In this document: positions 21,477-28,517 of the stretch, one piece after another
How the letters are laid out: every line of letters begins with the position of its first letter
Position numbering within the stretch: position 1 is the first letter of the stretch
Virus record (IMG/VR): IMGVR_UViG_3300009593_004150
Span: 1-64,000 of that record
Direction: 5' to 3' (one strand)
DNA from: a virus
Length of the DNA stretch: 64,000 nucleotides
Translations under genes and position numbers: made by a program
The notes under the pieces: model-generated
The model's input: the letters and a program-made list of their open reading frames with translations, nothing else
What the model was told of the DNA's origin: nothing
Database searches by the model: none

Positions 21477-22875
21477 AAAAGAAGAAGTACTTAACTATAC
21501 TTCCCCAACATTTGGGCGTGATGTTCTAAGCCAGGCAGTACCGTATATTGAACGACTAGATAACCTCCTTTCAGAGCTTATTTCAAGCCGGCTTACCCTA
21601 GATAACAACGGCCAAATTCATAAACTGACTGCAGCAGACATCCGCCAGTTTCTGTTCGCGAGCACGCGCGCGCGCGGGGGAGTAGAGATATGCATACGAA
21701 ATATGCTTCTAGAAAATGCAATGACATTAGAAAACCGATCAGGATTTTCATCACTAATAGCAACTACATATGCTATCAAGACTTTGAAATCCCATATTGG
21801 AAAACTACGCACAACGACTAACCATACAATTGATATTAGCAACGATATTGAAGAACTCTCTATGATGTCCAGGAGAGCCTCTAAGGACATTGCATTTAAA
21901 TCCATTAAGGAATATTGTAGGGACCCCCTATCGTCATCTATCATCCTTCAAGCATGCAGCATGACTGGACATAGCGGGCAGGTTTACATTGATAGCACTC
22001 CGGCTAATGAAAATAGCATTGAGCTAACAAACGGGTATACTTTTAAGTTTGGATTAGAGCCAAACTTTTGTGCTAGCAGCAAGACAACGGAATGGAAAGA
22101 ATATTCTCCTAAAGTACTACTGATCGATGGAATTATAGAAACTGTTGGCGAAATTAATAGAGTACTTGAATACTGCCATGAAGAAAAAAGTGCATGTGTT
22201 ATTTTTGCTCGAGGATTTTCGCAAGAAGTGCTAGGGACGCTAGCGGTCAACAAAGCTAGGGATACACTAAACGTTGTCCCTGTAATGGTACCGTTCGACT
22301 TAGAAGGAATTAACTCACTAGTCGATCTTGCTAAAATTTGTAATTGTGATATCGTGTCATCACTAAAGGGAGACGCTATATCTTCTATAGAGCCTAGTGA
22401 ACTAAAGAGTATCGAATATTTTAATGGGAATGACACACAGATAGTGTTGCTAAATGACTTGACAAAGAATGCAGTTAAACGGCATATGTCAAACATATCT
22501 AGCAAGAAAGATACAGAAAGCATTCCGGATAAGATCAACCTATTGAATAAGCGACTTAGATCCTTGAGCTCTGTTTGTACGAACATCCGAATATCGGATA
22601 CAGGTCTCGATGAAAAAAATATCAAGCTTAGAATTCAACATGGAATTAACATGCTTAAGCACATATGTGTTCATGGGTATGTTAACCTTCCCGCATGCTT
22701 AGAGAGCCTTACGACAAAGAGCGTAAAAGATCTTATAAGCATGTACGTACAGGAAGGATATACGAACACATCAGCCTACGAATTAATATTGGGCCTAACA
22801 TGCGGAGAGTCTTTAACCAATAACATTTTATCATCCCGGGTTTATCTATTATTAGACGATAATAAAGATGGGTGA
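21433..22875 (+). CDS. Very divergent GroEL/chaperonin-like protein
   Basis: A 480-residue protein whose middle (about 180-315) follows the GroEL apical domain step by step. SGQVYIDS aligns with GVITVEDG, IELTNGYTFKFGLEPNF with the VEGMQFDRGYLSPYF stretch, VLLIDGIIETVGEINRVLE with the LLADKKISNIREMLPVLE stretch, and VIFARGFSQEVLGTLAVNKARDTL with the LIIAEDVEGEALATLVVN stretch. Flanking helices match the intermediate and equatorial parts in order. The ATPase signature GDGTTT is replaced by RSGFSSL (102-108), so hydrolysis may be lost. It is shorter than GroEL (about 548). The start is uncertain (21433 or 21448). The alignment is by eye, so homology needs a profile search. Confidence 0.6.
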   Translation: MTGTRMVVAVESHTKKEEVLNYTSPTFGRDVLSQAVPYIERLDNLLSELISSRLTLDNNGQIHKLTAADIRQFLFASTRARGGVEICIRNMLLENAMTLENRSGFSSLIATTYAIKTLKSHIGKLRTTTNHTIDISNDIEELSMMSRRASKDIAFKSIKEYCRDPLSSSIILQACSMTGHSGQVYIDSTPANENSIELTNGYTFKFGLEPNFCASSKTTEWKEYSPKVLLIDGIIETVGEINRVLEYCHEEKSACVIFARGFSQEVLGTLAVNKARDTLNVVPVMVPFDLEGINSLVDLAKICNCDIVSSLKGDAISSIEPSELKSIEYFNGNDTQIVLLNDLTKNAVKRHMSNISSKKDTESIPDKINLLNKRLRSLSSVCTNIRISDTGLDEKNIKLRIQHGINMLKHICVHGYVNLPACLESLTTKSVKDLISMYVQEGYTNTSAYELILGLTCGESLTNNILSSRVYLLLDDNKDG

Positions 22876-22881
22876 GAAAAA

Positions 22882-23349
22882 ATGAAGTGGAGATCTGCAA
22901 ACTGGTTTGATGGTTCTGGTAACGTTGTTAGCTTCGAAGACATAGTAAAGAGTGTTAACGCAAACTCAAAAGTATATGAAGTCCATGTAGGATCAGACTC
23001 TCAACCGGTAAAGGATGGTGTGGTGTTTGCAGTCGCATTATGCTTATATACACAAGGACGAGGTGCATTTTATTTTGTCACTAGAAAAACTAGTTCTGAA
23101 AAGCAGTTTAAAAACTTAGGAATTAGATTACAGCATGAATCTGAATTAGGTACATCATTAGCCGACAAAATACGTGAGATCACCGGAGTCTTAGACATCA
23201 CAGTCCATGCGGACGTAAATTCTAATCCAGTCTTTAAAAGTGCAAAGTACTCAAAGAGGATTCAAAACTTCATAAAAGCTATGGGTTTTAAGTGCATAAT
23301 TAAGCCTGACTCATGGGCCGCATGGGTTGCGGATAAGCATGCAAAATAA
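22882..23349 (+). CDS. YkuK-like RNase H-fold protein (DUF458)
   Basis: A 155-residue protein with the DUF458 pattern: YEVHVGSDSQPV (first Asp of an RNase H-like centre), FAVALCLYTQGRGAFYFVTRK, an HESELGTSLADKI helix with Glu, ITVHADVNSNP (Asp), and a final helix with DSWAAWVADKHAK. The fold is predicted RNase H-like; activity in the family is not established. It begins 6 nt after the chaperonin-like stop with a GTGAG ribosome site, so the two are probably co-translated. A nucleic-acid processing role is possible. Confidence 0.75.
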   Translation: MKWRSANWFDGSGNVVSFEDIVKSVNANSKVYEVHVGSDSQPVKDGVVFAVALCLYTQGRGAFYFVTRKTSSEKQFKNLGIRLQHESELGTSLADKIREITGVLDITVHADVNSNPVFKSAKYSKRIQNFIKAMGFKCIIKPDSWAAWVADKHAK

Positions 23350-23410
23350 TTAGTTTTATTTTACTATGCTCATTGTGGATGTATTGTATTATTACGACAA
23401 GGAGTTAGAT

Positions 23411-23677
23411 ATGTCAAATAAAATTGAATCAGAGCTTTATCATACACTCAAGAATGTAAATGATTTAACTAAGGCAAATGTCGCCGAAGCTATCTCAAAT
23501 GCAGTTAGCGCAGGTACGTTAGCACTTGATGAATATACGGCTAAAAATATCGTGTCTTTAGTTAGTGCAACCGTTGATCAATCAACGGACGTTGCTCATG
23601 TGCAAGTCATGAGGGCAGTTAACGCAGTAACAGAAAAGACTAGGAAGAAGCCTTCCGGTAGAAAGACCACAAAATAA
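23411..23677 (+). CDS. Small helical protein with basic tail, 88 aa
   Basis: I choose ATG 23411 because AAGGAG is 7 nt upstream; the frame opens earlier at 23366 without a ribosome site. The product is helical (ESELYHTLKNVNDLTKANV, LDEYTAKNIVSLVSATV) and ends in KTRKKPSGRKTTK, a basic nucleic-acid-binding-like tail. No family is known to me. It sits among small proteins leading to the histone-like gene and tmRNA. Confidence 0.6.
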   Translation: MSNKIESELYHTLKNVNDLTKANVAEAISNAVSAGTLALDEYTAKNIVSLVSATVDQSTDVAHVQVMRAVNAVTEKTRKKPSGRKTTK

Positions 23678-23699
23678 CTTTATTTGAGTTACCCTAGAC

Positions 23700-24167
23700 A
23701 TGCGTGGAACTAAACACCTATTACAATGCCATTGTATCCTACCTCAATATAGAGATCGTAAAGATCCTGTATTCCATCAATTTGTAGTTTTCTCTATAAT
23801 TGATGACAGTGATACATGTGTACCAAAATACGTTCAATGTAATAATTGTGGGATTGTACATAAGGTGGTTGATTTATGTAGATCTGAGTTGGTTGTAGGT
23901 AAGGAAGAGTTAGCGACAGTTGCTAGCATTGATGATATATCATTAACCATACCAGAAGACGTAAAGAATGTCTTAAGTACATACGATGCAGATTTAGCAA
24001 CATGGGAACATGCACAATTCATTTTACAAAATGATTTATGGGGAACAAATTTAGTACTTACCAAGGATGTCTTAGATAACGATACCCAAGGTAAGGTGTT
24101 AGTCTTTGATGGGCCTGGTAAACTTAAAATTGAAACGTTTATCAGATCTGACTTTGTGGAGTTATAA
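23700..24167 (+). CDS. Zinc-ribbon-like protein, 155 aa
   Basis: The N-terminal half has KHLLQCHCILPQYR and, 37 residues later, VQCNNCGIVHKV. These Cys pairs (C-x-C and C-x-x-C) could hold one zinc. The C-terminal half is alpha/beta with acidic character (SIDDISLTIPEDV, WEHAQFILQNDLWG). I believe similar proteins occur in other T4-like phages, but no function is known. There is no good Shine-Dalgarno. Its TAA overlaps the next ATG by one base (TAATG). Confidence 0.65.
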   Translation: MRGTKHLLQCHCILPQYRDRKDPVFHQFVVFSIIDDSDTCVPKYVQCNNCGIVHKVVDLCRSELVVGKEELATVASIDDISLTIPEDVKNVLSTYDADLATWEHAQFILQNDLWGTNLVLTKDVLDNDTQGKVLVFDGPGKLKIETFIRSDFVEL

Positions 24168-24409
24168 TGGATATTAAAAGATATGGAACAACTGGATTGG
24201 AGCAATCTTCGAAAGACTCGAAGCAAGCCCGAGAAATAGTTTCAGAGATCCTTAACTTTGGGGTAACACAACAACAAATCCTTCGTATAGCCTATTTACT
24301 ATCACTTGAGTTAGAAAATAGGGAGGCGATGGTAGAAATATCAGCATGCATTAAAGAGTATGTTGATCAATTAGGGGACAGCCCTAAAAAAAGCGTAATT
24401 GAAACTTAG
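24167..24409 (+). CDS. Small helical protein, 80 aa
   Basis: It starts at the TAATG overlap with the zinc-ribbon gene, with GTGGAG about 7 nt upstream. It opens MDIKRYGTTGLEQSSKDSKQ and continues as helices (AREIVSEILNFGVTQQQIL, LLSLELENREAMVEI). The VTQQQILRIAYLL part looks like a helix-turn-helix but is too short to call. It is coupled to the upstream gene and 10 nt from the histone-like gene. Function unknown. Confidence 0.6.
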   Translation: MDIKRYGTTGLEQSSKDSKQAREIVSEILNFGVTQQQILRIAYLLSLELENREAMVEISACIKEYVDQLGDSPKKSVIET

Positions 24410-24419
24410 AGAGGATAAT

Positions 24420-24611
24420 ATGAGCGCAATCGTTGATAAATGGAATGAAATTAAAGTCTTAGTAGAAAGCTTGGAGCTTGATGTTCACAAGAATGCTAGC
24501 GGAAATGCGAGTGCCGGAGTCCGAGCCCGCAGAGGCCTACGTGCTCTCAAGTCCGCAGCAGCAGAATTAGTGAAGGCCACGATTCAAGAAGAAAAGTCTA
24601 GAAAAGATTAA
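24420..24611 (+). CDS. Histone H1-like (Hc1-type) DNA-binding protein, 63 aa
   Basis: ATG 24420 has AGAGG 4-9 nt upstream and is preferred over an in-frame ATG at 24399. The sequence VDKWNEIKVLVESLELDVHK, then ASGNASAGVRARRGLRALK and AAAELVKATIQEE, matches the short bacterial histone-H1-like family: helix, GN-x-SAG-x-R-x-R turn, helix. Members are small and bind DNA. It ends 7 nt before the tmRNA, so both are probably on one transcript. A role in packing or shielding phage DNA is inferred. Confidence 0.7.
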   Translation: MSAIVDKWNEIKVLVESLELDVHKNASGNASAGVRARRGLRALKSAAAELVKATIQEEKSRKD

Positions 24612-24618
24612 CAACTTA

Positions 24619-24959
24619 GGGGACGATATGGTTTCGACGAGGTAACGTAGATTAAGAGTGCAAGCAACCAACGGTAACAACTGGTTTGACAATGTTACAA
24701 AAACTTAATTGCCAACAATAACGACAATTACGAATACGCTCTAGCAGCTTAATCGGGTGGCTTCCTAAGGCCATCTAACCAATTTAGGATAAGTGGTTGA
24801 TCCCACCGAAACAAACAAGATCAAAACTCTTTCGGCCGCGGACTATAGAGGATAAAATACAGCGGATGATTTGTTATTTTAAAGAAAATAAACAAGCTTG
24901 TGAATGACTTGATTTTGAAACTATTTCGGACGCGGGTTCGAACCCCGCCGTCTCCACCA
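24619..24959 (+). ncRNA. ssrA: Phage-encoded one-piece tmRNA, tag ANNNDNYEYALAA
   Basis: The 341-nt RNA has the tRNA-like ends of SsrA: 5' GGGGACG pairs with 3' CGTCTCC followed by ACCA, the D-loop-like GGTTTCGACG, and the T-arm GCGGGTTCGAACCCCGC. The tag frame runs from GCC 24711 to TAA 24750-24752 and reads ANNNDNYEYALAA, ending in the YALAA degron that ClpXP/ClpAP recognise. It is slightly shorter than the E. coli RNA (363 nt). It would rescue stalled ribosomes and tag incomplete proteins. No smpB was seen in the window, so host SmpB is probably used. Confidence 0.95.
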
Positions 24960-24972
24960 GGGGTTAATTAAT

Positions 24973-26115
24973 ATGACTTCTACTTTGAAGAACATAAGGC
25001 ACATTAAAACCAAAAAAAAGGGAAAAAATATGAGTACAAAAGACGACAAAAACGTAGATGATACGTACATCAACCCCGAAGAAGACGATTGGGGATTTGT
25101 CGGCGGTATGGACGAAACCGTCGTTGTTGATGAAAGACAACTTCCGGACAACACTGCAGTCAGTGCACTTAATTGTGGCTTTGTTGGTGTCGGAGGCGGT
25201 GGTGGAAAGCTAGCAAAAGCATTTTTAGATCTAGGTTTTAATAAAACTATCTTAGTCAATACAACAGAAAAAGATCAGCCGGCCGGGATTGATCCTCAAC
25301 ATTTTATGCAGATTCCAGGAACAGATGGAGTCGGAAAAGATGTTAACCTCGGTAAGAAAGTGCTTTCTGATAATAGCGCAATGGTCGAAGATGCCCTTAG
25401 ATCTAGGCTAGGAAAAGTTGATTGGGTATTTGTATTGGCTGGTGGTGGCGGAGGAACAGGATCCGCATGCCATGCCCTTCATGGGGCATGTGAAAGATAC
25501 CTTAAGTCAATTGAATCAGGTGGTGGAGTTGTATACATCGTTACAAAACCGTCTGCACAAGAGCTTTTAAACCCAGCAATTGAAGAAAACTACAGCAGCT
25601 TGCTCAGTGATGTGAAGGAACACCCATACATTATAATTGATAATGAAAGGCAACTTCAGTTACTAAGAGGCAAGGTTGGGATGCTTGATATGTACCCGGC
25701 AGCAAACGGAATGTTTGCCAAGTCATTACACCAAGTGTTAAAACTAGCTGCTAGCTCCTCAGAAATATCAGCATTTGATTCAAATGATCTAGAGAGATGT
25801 CTATCAGTACCTGGCCGTATATTCTTAGGAACAACAGTTGTGAAGGACCCAGGTGGGCGAGATTTAGGCGCTAGCGTTTTCCAAGGTTGCCTCAAAGGTT
25901 CTGCATGCCCGTCCCCCACAGGCAAACCTGCAACCGGTGTACTACTGTTATTGGTAACATCTGCCATGGCATCCGATCCGGATATCAGCAACCGGCTAGA
26001 AGCTGCTAGCGCATATGTAGGTGGCCGAGCAGACACATTGTTTACCGGAATCTATGTTAATGACAAAATCCCAGGCCTTATATCACTAACGATATTCGGT
26101 GGGATTAAAGAATAA
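24973..26115 (+). CDS. FtsZ/tubulin-like GTPase
   Basis: A 380-residue FtsZ/tubulin-superfamily protein. After an acidic N-terminal extension, CGFVGVGGGGGKLAKAF (about 68-84) matches the first nucleotide loop. LAGGGGGTGSACHALHG (155-171) is the tubulin signature G-G-G-T-G-S. HPYIIIDNERQL and FDSNDLERCL match the later FtsZ T6/H7 elements. AGGGG is 9 nt before ATG 24973; ATG 25030 is an alternative start. Relatives form GTP-driven filaments for division, plasmid partition (TubZ) or phage nucleus positioning (PhuZ). It could build a phage filament or poison host FtsZ. The subfamily cannot be told by eye. Confidence 0.8.
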   Translation: MTSTLKNIRHIKTKKKGKNMSTKDDKNVDDTYINPEEDDWGFVGGMDETVVVDERQLPDNTAVSALNCGFVGVGGGGGKLAKAFLDLGFNKTILVNTTEKDQPAGIDPQHFMQIPGTDGVGKDVNLGKKVLSDNSAMVEDALRSRLGKVDWVFVLAGGGGGTGSACHALHGACERYLKSIESGGGVVYIVTKPSAQELLNPAIEENYSSLLSDVKEHPYIIIDNERQLQLLRGKVGMLDMYPAANGMFAKSLHQVLKLAASSSEISAFDSNDLERCLSVPGRIFLGTTVVKDPGGRDLGASVFQGCLKGSACPSPTGKPATGVLLLLVTSAMASDPDISNRLEAASAYVGGRADTLFTGIYVNDKIPGLISLTIFGGIKE

Positions 26116-26133
26116 ATAGAGTAAATCTAGTTG

Positions 26134-26403
26134 TTAAGTTACATCTTTAAGGGCTTGTTTTGTTACTAGCTTCTTAAAGATTAACTTTTCAATTTGACAT
26201 ATTCTCATTCTGGTCACACCAAAAATATCACCAATTTCTTGAAGGGTTTTCTCTCCCTGGCGAGATGATACCATGATACAATTTTGAGATTCCTTAGAGG
26301 ATTGCCAGTAACGGCAATCCTTTTTTTGACACGGGACCTTATATTTTTCATGTTCATTGTGGCATGTTGTGCCTATAACAACTAAATCTTTCTTTTTTGT
26401 CAC
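26134..26403 (-). CDS. Cys-rich protein with sigma-70 region-4-like HTH, 89 aa
   Basis: A minus-strand gene with a GTG start and GAGG 5 nt upstream. The C-terminal half, KTLQEIGDIFGVTRMRICQIE, is a region-4.2-like helix-turn-helix (compare the L-x-EIG-x-x-x-GVSRERVRQIE pattern of sigma-70 factors). The N-terminal half has C14, C25, C30 and C42 plus two His, a possible zinc site. It lacks sigma region 2, so it cannot be a full sigma factor. It may redirect host polymerase or repress -35-dependent promoters. A plus-strand terminator lies inside this gene. Confidence 0.7.
   Translation of the reverse strand: MTKKKDLVVIGTTCHNEHEKYKVPCQKKDCRYWQSSKESQNCIMVSSRQGEKTLQEIGDIFGVTRMRICQIEKLIFKKLVTKQALKDVT
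26299..26327 (+). terminator. Rho-independent terminator inside an opposing gene
   Basis: GGATTGCC (26299-26306), loop AGTAAC, GGCAATCC (26313-26320), then seven T (26321-26327). It is correctly oriented to end plus-strand transcripts from the FtsZ-like gene after they have run antisense through most of the sigma-like gene. Confidence 0.8.
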
Positions 26404-26515
26404 TACAACCTCGATAATCTTTTTTGTATATTTTTGTCCGCATCATAATTACTAATATAAACAGAAGGTATGAATTGGATAGATTCGCGAACAATAATAT
26501 TACGACGGAGAATAC
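26404..26515. promoter_or_regulatory. Divergent promoter region, sigma-like gene / PIN-PhoH
   Basis: This 112-nt A/T-rich gap lies between divergent genes. It contains ATTACTAATATAAAC (about 26447-26461) and ACAATAATATT nearer the PhoH start, either of which could be a -10. No clear -35 is seen in either direction. GACGGAGA serves the ATG at 26516. Confidence 0.3.
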
Positions 26516-27829
26516 ATGAGTAATAGAAAGATCCTAGTTTTAGATACATCAGTACTGCTTTATGACAAAGAGGCAATACACTCCCTACCAGGAAATGATG
26601 TTGTTATACCACTAACTGTCTTAGATGAATTAGACAGGTTTAAAGAAAAGAAGGGACTATTAGGAGAAAATGCAAGGTACGTCAATCGGTATTTAGATAC
26701 GCTAAGAGAAAGTGGACATCTAGATAAAGAAGTAATGATTGAAGACAATGATCAAACGATCAGAGTAGAAATTGAGGCCAATGAAGATATTAGAGTACCT
26801 GATGGTTTAAATGCTAGTTTTGCTGATAACAGAATCTTAGCAACTGCATTATACCTACAGAGGCTTAATCCCAAAAAGACTACTAAGCTTATTACAAAAG
26901 ACATTAACCTTAGGGTAAAATGTGATGCGCTTGGAATTCCTGCAGAAGATTATTATAAGGACCACATTGAGACTGATAATGTATACTCTGGTGAGGTTGA
27001 GGTTAATCTCTTTAAGGAGCAAATTGATACGTTTTTTGAGGATGGCCGGCTAGACTCCGATGATGTTGACTTAGAGGAGCTGTCACCGGGAATTCTCGAG
27101 AATCAATTTATTTTAGGCACAGAGCCTGGCGGCGGATCTCTTTTAGGGATTAACAAGGGTGGCTCGATTGAGCAACTTCATAATGCTGCAACCAATAAGA
27201 GCTCCGGAATTGAGCCAAGAAATAAAGAACAAAAGTTTGCACTTGAGCTTTTAAATGACCCGAACATTCAGCTAGTTACGTTAACTGGAATTGCAGGATC
27301 GGGAAAAACCTTCCTAACATTACTCAGTGCCATGGGCCACCTTACCGGCGATACGTACAAAAGAATAGTTTTTACAAGGTCAATTGAGCCTGTAGGAAGG
27401 GACTTAGGTTATTTACCTGGTGATATAGATGAAAAGATGTCACCATGGTTAGCACCTATTGTCGACAACTTTAGGCATGCCTTTGGTGACACAACCTATT
27501 TTGAATGTATGTTACAAAAGGGCCAAATTGATATTGCACCCCTATCATACATTCGGGGCCGGACATTTAATGATTCATTTGTAATTGTTGATGAAGCACA
27601 AAATGCTACCATTCACGAATTAAAAACAGTTATAACAAGAATCGGCAATGGCTCAAAGATTGTCTTACTAGGTGATACTGATCAGGTTGATACACCTTAT
27701 ATTGATAGCAAATCAAATGGTTTGTCAATCATTATAGAGAAATTCAAGGACTCAAACCTAACCGGACATATTCGATTAAGCAGAGGCCAGAGATCAGATA
27801 TTGCAACATTAGCTTCAAAGATTCTTTAG
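26516..27829 (+). CDS. phoH: PIN-PhoH fusion ATPase
   Basis: A 437-residue two-domain protein. The N-terminal PIN domain (about 1-150) has VLDTSVLLYD, VLDELDRFK and SFADNRILATALYL acidic clusters typical of RNase active sites, with TKDINLRVK following. The C-terminal PhoH domain carries Walker A TGIAGSGKTFLTL (about 258-270) and Walker B FVIVDEAQNA (about 353-362). Related PIN-PhoH proteins show RNA unwinding and cleavage. PhoH-family ATPases are very common in phages of aquatic bacteria. It could degrade or remodel host or phage RNA. GGAGAA gives a fair ribosome site. Confidence 0.9.
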   Translation: MSNRKILVLDTSVLLYDKEAIHSLPGNDVVIPLTVLDELDRFKEKKGLLGENARYVNRYLDTLRESGHLDKEVMIEDNDQTIRVEIEANEDIRVPDGLNASFADNRILATALYLQRLNPKKTTKLITKDINLRVKCDALGIPAEDYYKDHIETDNVYSGEVEVNLFKEQIDTFFEDGRLDSDDVDLEELSPGILENQFILGTEPGGGSLLGINKGGSIEQLHNAATNKSSGIEPRNKEQKFALELLNDPNIQLVTLTGIAGSGKTFLTLLSAMGHLTGDTYKRIVFTRSIEPVGRDLGYLPGDIDEKMSPWLAPIVDNFRHAFGDTTYFECMLQKGQIDIAPLSYIRGRTFNDSFVIVDEAQNATIHELKTVITRIGNGSKIVLLGDTDQVDTPYIDSKSNGLSIIIEKFKDSNLTGHIRLSRGQRSDIATLASKIL

Positions 27830-27886
27830 ATAACTTAGACTTTATTCAGATCACTCAATATTTACTAAAGTACTGGGAGATTTGTA

Positions 27887-28231
27887 GTGGGATATACTAA
27901 GTTTACGAGAAGAGACCGAAACCGTTATAAAAAGATCTATCCGTTTGTCAAACGCACTCCGCGGTGGGCTTACTGGAGCAATGTTAATTTCCAAATGGAG
28001 ATTGGGGAAGTTGAGTTGGCAGGAGAAACATACGTTTCTTTTGAGTTTGAAACTCCTTTCCCCGAACCTCCGGAGAATCCTCCGGTGGTGACTGCGACAT
28101 CGCTAGATCCACAACAGTCAGTTAATGTTACAGTTTTTAACGTATCACACTTAGGTGCAGATATCAGCGTGACAAACCCATACCACGGTAAGGTTGCTTG
28201 GCATGCTATTTGGATCGAGTGTCCGGAGTAG
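27887..28231 (+). CDS. H-type lectin-like virion protein A, 114 aa
   Basis: A GTG start with GGGAG 8 nt upstream. The region from about residue 35 has strands EVELAGETYVSFEFETPFP, split by a Pro-rich turn, PPVVTATSLDP, VNVTVFNVSHLGADISV and a final VAWHAIWIE. This P-x-V-x-A-T-x-L, V-x-x-V, D-I-S-V, HAI order is that of the H-type lectin fold. The next gene shows the same order, so they are probably tandem paralogues. They precede the long fibre genes and may cap a fibre or bind glycans. Confidence 0.65.
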   Translation: MGYTKFTRRDRNRYKKIYPFVKRTPRWAYWSNVNFQMEIGEVELAGETYVSFEFETPFPEPPENPPVVTATSLDPQQSVNVTVFNVSHLGADISVTNPYHGKVAWHAIWIECPE

Positions 28232-28236
28232 TTTAA

Positions 28237-28503
28237 ATGGCGGTGAAAACCATGACCGATGTTCCACAGTGGATAATAGAAGTGAAGAGTATTAATATGA
28301 CCGGTAAGTACAGAACGAAATATTCATTTGAATCTGAGTTTAATAGTGCACCTATTGTAACTGCAACAGCTTTAAGCCCGGGCGGCATGCCGATGGGAAA
28401 TGCAGACGTTCATATTGTATCCGTCACCAAAAAAGAAGTTGATATATCAATTAATGCTTATGTCCAAGGAATGCGGGTCCAGCTACACGCAATCGGAAAA
28501 TAA
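28237..28503 (+). CDS. H-type lectin-like virion protein B, 88 aa
   Basis: It starts 6 nt after the previous stop. The protein lacks the basic N-terminus of its neighbour but keeps the core: KYRTKYSFESEFNSAPIVTA, then ADVHIVSVTKKEVDISI and VQLHAIGK. The shared S/P-P-V/I-V-TAT, D-I-S-I and HAI positions argue for duplication. Lectin activity is inferred from fold pattern only. Its end is 14 nt before the first long fibre gene. Confidence 0.65.
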   Translation: MAVKTMTDVPQWIIEVKSINMTGKYRTKYSFESEFNSAPIVTATALSPGGMPMGNADVHIVSVTKKEVDISINAYVQGMRVQLHAIGK

Positions 28504-28517
28504 CAGGAGCCACAATT

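Noticed and set aside
21984-22625. Minus-strand frame of 213 codons
   Set aside because: Antisense shadow of the chaperonin-like gene, Ser/Leu/Phe-rich, with no start signals.
21433-22875. Group II (thermosome-type) chaperonin
   Set aside because: The strand and helix order fits the GroEL apical domain, and no built-in lid segment is visible.
26134-26403. Complete sigma factor
   Set aside because: Only a region-4-like HTH is present; region 2 is absent and the length is 89 residues.
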